A stretch of DNA of 64,000 nt from Anaerococcus mediterraneensis (GTDB taxonomy: Bacteria > Bacillota > Clostridia > Tissierellales > Peptoniphilaceae). Under the pieces are notes generated by a model. The model ran no database searches. It was not told the origin of the DNA and saw only the letters and a list, made by a program, of their open reading frames with translations. Made by a program: the position numbers and the translations under genes. Numbering within the stretch: position 1 is the stretch's first letter; each line of letters opens with the position of its first letter. The stretch is from positions 1,612,001-1,676,000 of the forward strand of contig NZ_LT635772.1 of the NCBI RefSeq assembly GCF_900128415.1. Direction: 5' to 3'. This document shows, piece after piece, positions 62,738 through 64,000 of the stretch.

Positions 62738-62764
62738 AAGGAAATATTACAAGAATATTTCCTT
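62738..62764 (-). terminator. Terminator after the zinc-ribbon gene
   Basis: Perfect 11-base stem AAGGAAATATT/AATATTTCCTT with a 5-base loop, then TTTTCTTT on the minus strand, 7 bases after the zinc-ribbon stop. It separates that gene from polA, whose likely promoter (weak TTTAAA/TATACT) lies just downstream, around 62700-62731. Confidence 0.85.
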
Positions 62765-62771
62765 AACTATA

Positions 62772-62990
62772 TTAATTATCAAATTTCTTTTTTATCTTCT
62801 CTATATATTCAGTGTCTATCCACTCTTCACTGTAGCCACAATCTCCACATAGGTACCTATCAACAGGGACTGCTGATTTTATAGATATACCTACCATAAT
62901 ATTATTGCCAGTACCATAGGCTCCAGCATAACCAGGTATTTTGATAATATCACTTGACCCACACTTTGGACATTTATTAGTATTTTTCAT
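62772..62990 (-). CDS. Small zinc-ribbon protein, function unknown
   Basis: A 72-residue protein with CPKCGSSDIIKIPG near the N-terminus and CGDCGYSEEWID near the C-terminus, a four-cysteine zinc ribbon with a glycine-rich middle (GAYGTGNNIMVGIS). AAGGAG lies 7 bases before the ATG. It is a single gene with its own terminator. I do not recognise the exact family. Confidence 0.7.
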   Translation of the reverse strand: MKNTNKCPKCGSSDIIKIPGYAGAYGTGNNIMVGISIKSAVPVDRYLCGDCGYSEEWIDTEYIEKIKKKFDN

Positions 62991-63157
62991 AAATTTCTCC
63001 TTATAAAATAATATACTAGAATATTTTTTGCCTACAAATTATAATAGAGAGTATGAAATGTTGGAAAAATATAATAGCTAAGACATATATAATCCTGGGA
63101 TTGAAAAAGTGATCTTGCAAAATAGATAAATCTATTCCGCTGATCAGCTTTCTAACT

Positions 63158-63802
63158 TTACATATTTAATTCACTTAACTTACCATTTTTCAAAACAAGA
63201 ACTTGGTCAGACAATATATCTATATCTTCCTTATTGTGGGAAGTGATAAGCATTGTTGATCCGCTATTTCTAACGTAAGACTTAATTATTTCCCTAAGTT
63301 CTACTACTCCTTCGTGATCCATACTATTAAAGGGTTCATCAAGGAGCAAGAGTTTCGGTTTCTCCATAAGAGCCTGGGCTATACCTAGTCTTTGAAGAAT
63401 GCCTAGGGAATAATTTTTTACCTTTACATCCTTATCTTGATATAAGGATACCTCTTTTAAAATCTCTTCAATATCTGCCTTGGTGATTTTCTTTTTAATA
63501 GCAGTTAATTGGTCTAAGTTTTCAAATCCTGTTAGGTTTGGTAAAAATCCTGGATGTTCAATTAGTAAACCCAAGTCAGCTGGTATAGCTCCATTTTTTC
63601 CAACCACTGTTTTATTAACTATAATTTTACCAGAAGATGCTTTCATTAAGCCTGAAATCAACTTAAATAAAACACTCTTTCAACACCCATTTGTTCCGAC
63701 AATTCCATATATTTTACAAGCTTTAAAATTATAGGAAATATCATCTATTACTTTCTTATTCCCAAAAGCTTTGGATACATTTTCTAACCTTATTAGGTCC
63801 AT
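63158..63802 (-). pseudogene. ABC transporter ATP-binding protein with in-frame TGA in Walker A
   Basis: A frame of 214 codons from ATG 63802 (AAGGAGG upstream) starts MDLIRLENVSKAFGNKKV. It would encode a BcrA-like peptide/antibiotic ABC ATPase: signature NYSLGILQRLGIAQAL, Walker B LLLLDEPFNSMD and switch TSHNKE are intact. In the P-loop the expected GTNGCGKS reads GTNGC-TGA-KS: a TGA at 63682-63680 replaces a Gly codon. Translation could restart at ATG 63661, but that protein lacks the P-loop. It is probably inactive, or a single-base sequencing error. The membrane-protein gene lies directly upstream. The 167 bases between this gene and the zinc-ribbon gene show nothing clear. Confidence 0.75.
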
Positions 63803-63814
63803 AGTCTCCCCTCC

Positions 63815-64000
63815 TTACTCATTCTGATACTGCTTACTTACCTTTGGAAGGCTAATGTCTTTATTTTCAAATATTTTAAAATTCAATTTAAGCAAAATCA
63901 AATCTATACAAGCTAAAACTAACAACCTATAAATAAATTTTATCCCACGTCCATTAATTGAACTTGCTAATGAATAGAGGGAAAAATCTTTAATTATTTC
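63815..64000 (-). CDS. C-terminus of a membrane protein upstream of the ABC ATPase, partial
   Basis: The minus-strand frame is open from the window edge to TAA at 63815 (61 codons). It contains a hydrophobic stretch RLLVLACIDLILLKLNF and a charged tail ending KVSKQYQNE. It lies 12 bases before the ABC ATPase start, on the same strand, and may be the permease or an associated membrane protein. Too little is visible to name it. Confidence 0.5.
   Translation of the reverse strand, partial: EIIKDFSLYSLASSINGRGIKFIYRLLVLACIDLILLKLNFKIFENKDISLPKVSKQYQNE

Noticed and set aside
63139..63148. 10-base palindrome GCTGATCAGC in the intergenic gap near the window end
   Set aside because: Too short and isolated to support any function.
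63680..63682. TGA in the ABC ATPase read as glycine, as in SR1/Gracilibacteria
   Set aside because: Many genes here (hamA, rnc, rsmB and others) end at TGA with proper family lengths, and one isolated internal TGA is better explained by mutation.

Overview
The window is low-GC DNA from an anaerobic Firmicute. The gene set and order fit Clostridia or Tissierellia, and the Peptoniphilaceae (Anaerococcus or Peptoniphilus type) are my best guess. Supporting signs are the six-gene Rnf complex, acetate kinase, zinc-ribbon forms of ribosomal proteins L28 and L32, a dnaE-pfkA-pyk cluster, the def-fmt-rsmB-rlmN-prpC-prkC-rsgA-rpe-rpmB block, and AT-rich codon use. The genus is an inference.

Positions 1 to about 9340 are an accessory region. 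It starts with the end of a TetR-controlled operon for an MptD-type ECF transporter S component. Next comes a mobilization module on the plus strand: an oriT-like tract, a MobC-like accessory protein and a relaxase. Facing it is a complete Hachiman anti-phage system (hamA, hamB) headed by a small XRE regulator. A 33-codon fossil of a C5-cytosine methyltransferase sits exactly between the regulator and hamA, and every gene in this string overlaps the next. Further right is a broken AbiE toxin-antitoxin system: the AbiEi antitoxin is intact, the AbiEii toxin is split and mutated. Unassigned remnants and a dense hairpin array complete the region. It ends at the 3' end of rlmD, a gene used as an integration site by some integrative elements. 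No integrase lies inside the window.

Positions 9344 to 43265 are chromosomal backbone, almost all on the minus strand. In order of increasing coordinate it holds rlmD, pyk, pfkA, dnaE, whiA, a tyrosine phosphatase, rapZ and murB; then rpmB (plus strand), rpe, rsgA, prkC, prpC, rlmN, rsmB, fmt, def, smc, a radical-SAM gene, rnc, acpP, plsX, rpmF and ackA; then a type IV pilin-like cluster with prepilin peptidase and a GspF-type protein but no ATPase, followed by frr, pyrH and a MATE transporter. Leu and His tRNAs follow at 43.5 kb, then a short plus-strand operon (small membrane peptide, recX, GIY-YIG nuclease).

Positions 44801 to 60032 carry a short RNase G-like protein, a degenerate MinD-like ATPase, an oversized PBP2, mreD, mreC, a divergent mreB, radC, a Gx-family transporter component, a NusG-II protein, the rnfCDGEAB operon, a lytic transglycosylase and coaE. 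The window ends with polA, a zinc-ribbon protein, an ABC ATPase gene with an in-frame TGA in its Walker A motif, and the tail of a membrane protein.

The observations most worth following are the defence turnover at 6-9 kb (methyltransferase fossil, Hachiman, decayed AbiE), the ATT start of smc, the CTG start of the TetR gene, the ATPase-less pilin cluster, and the MreB and MinD-like proteins with altered nucleotide-binding motifs.
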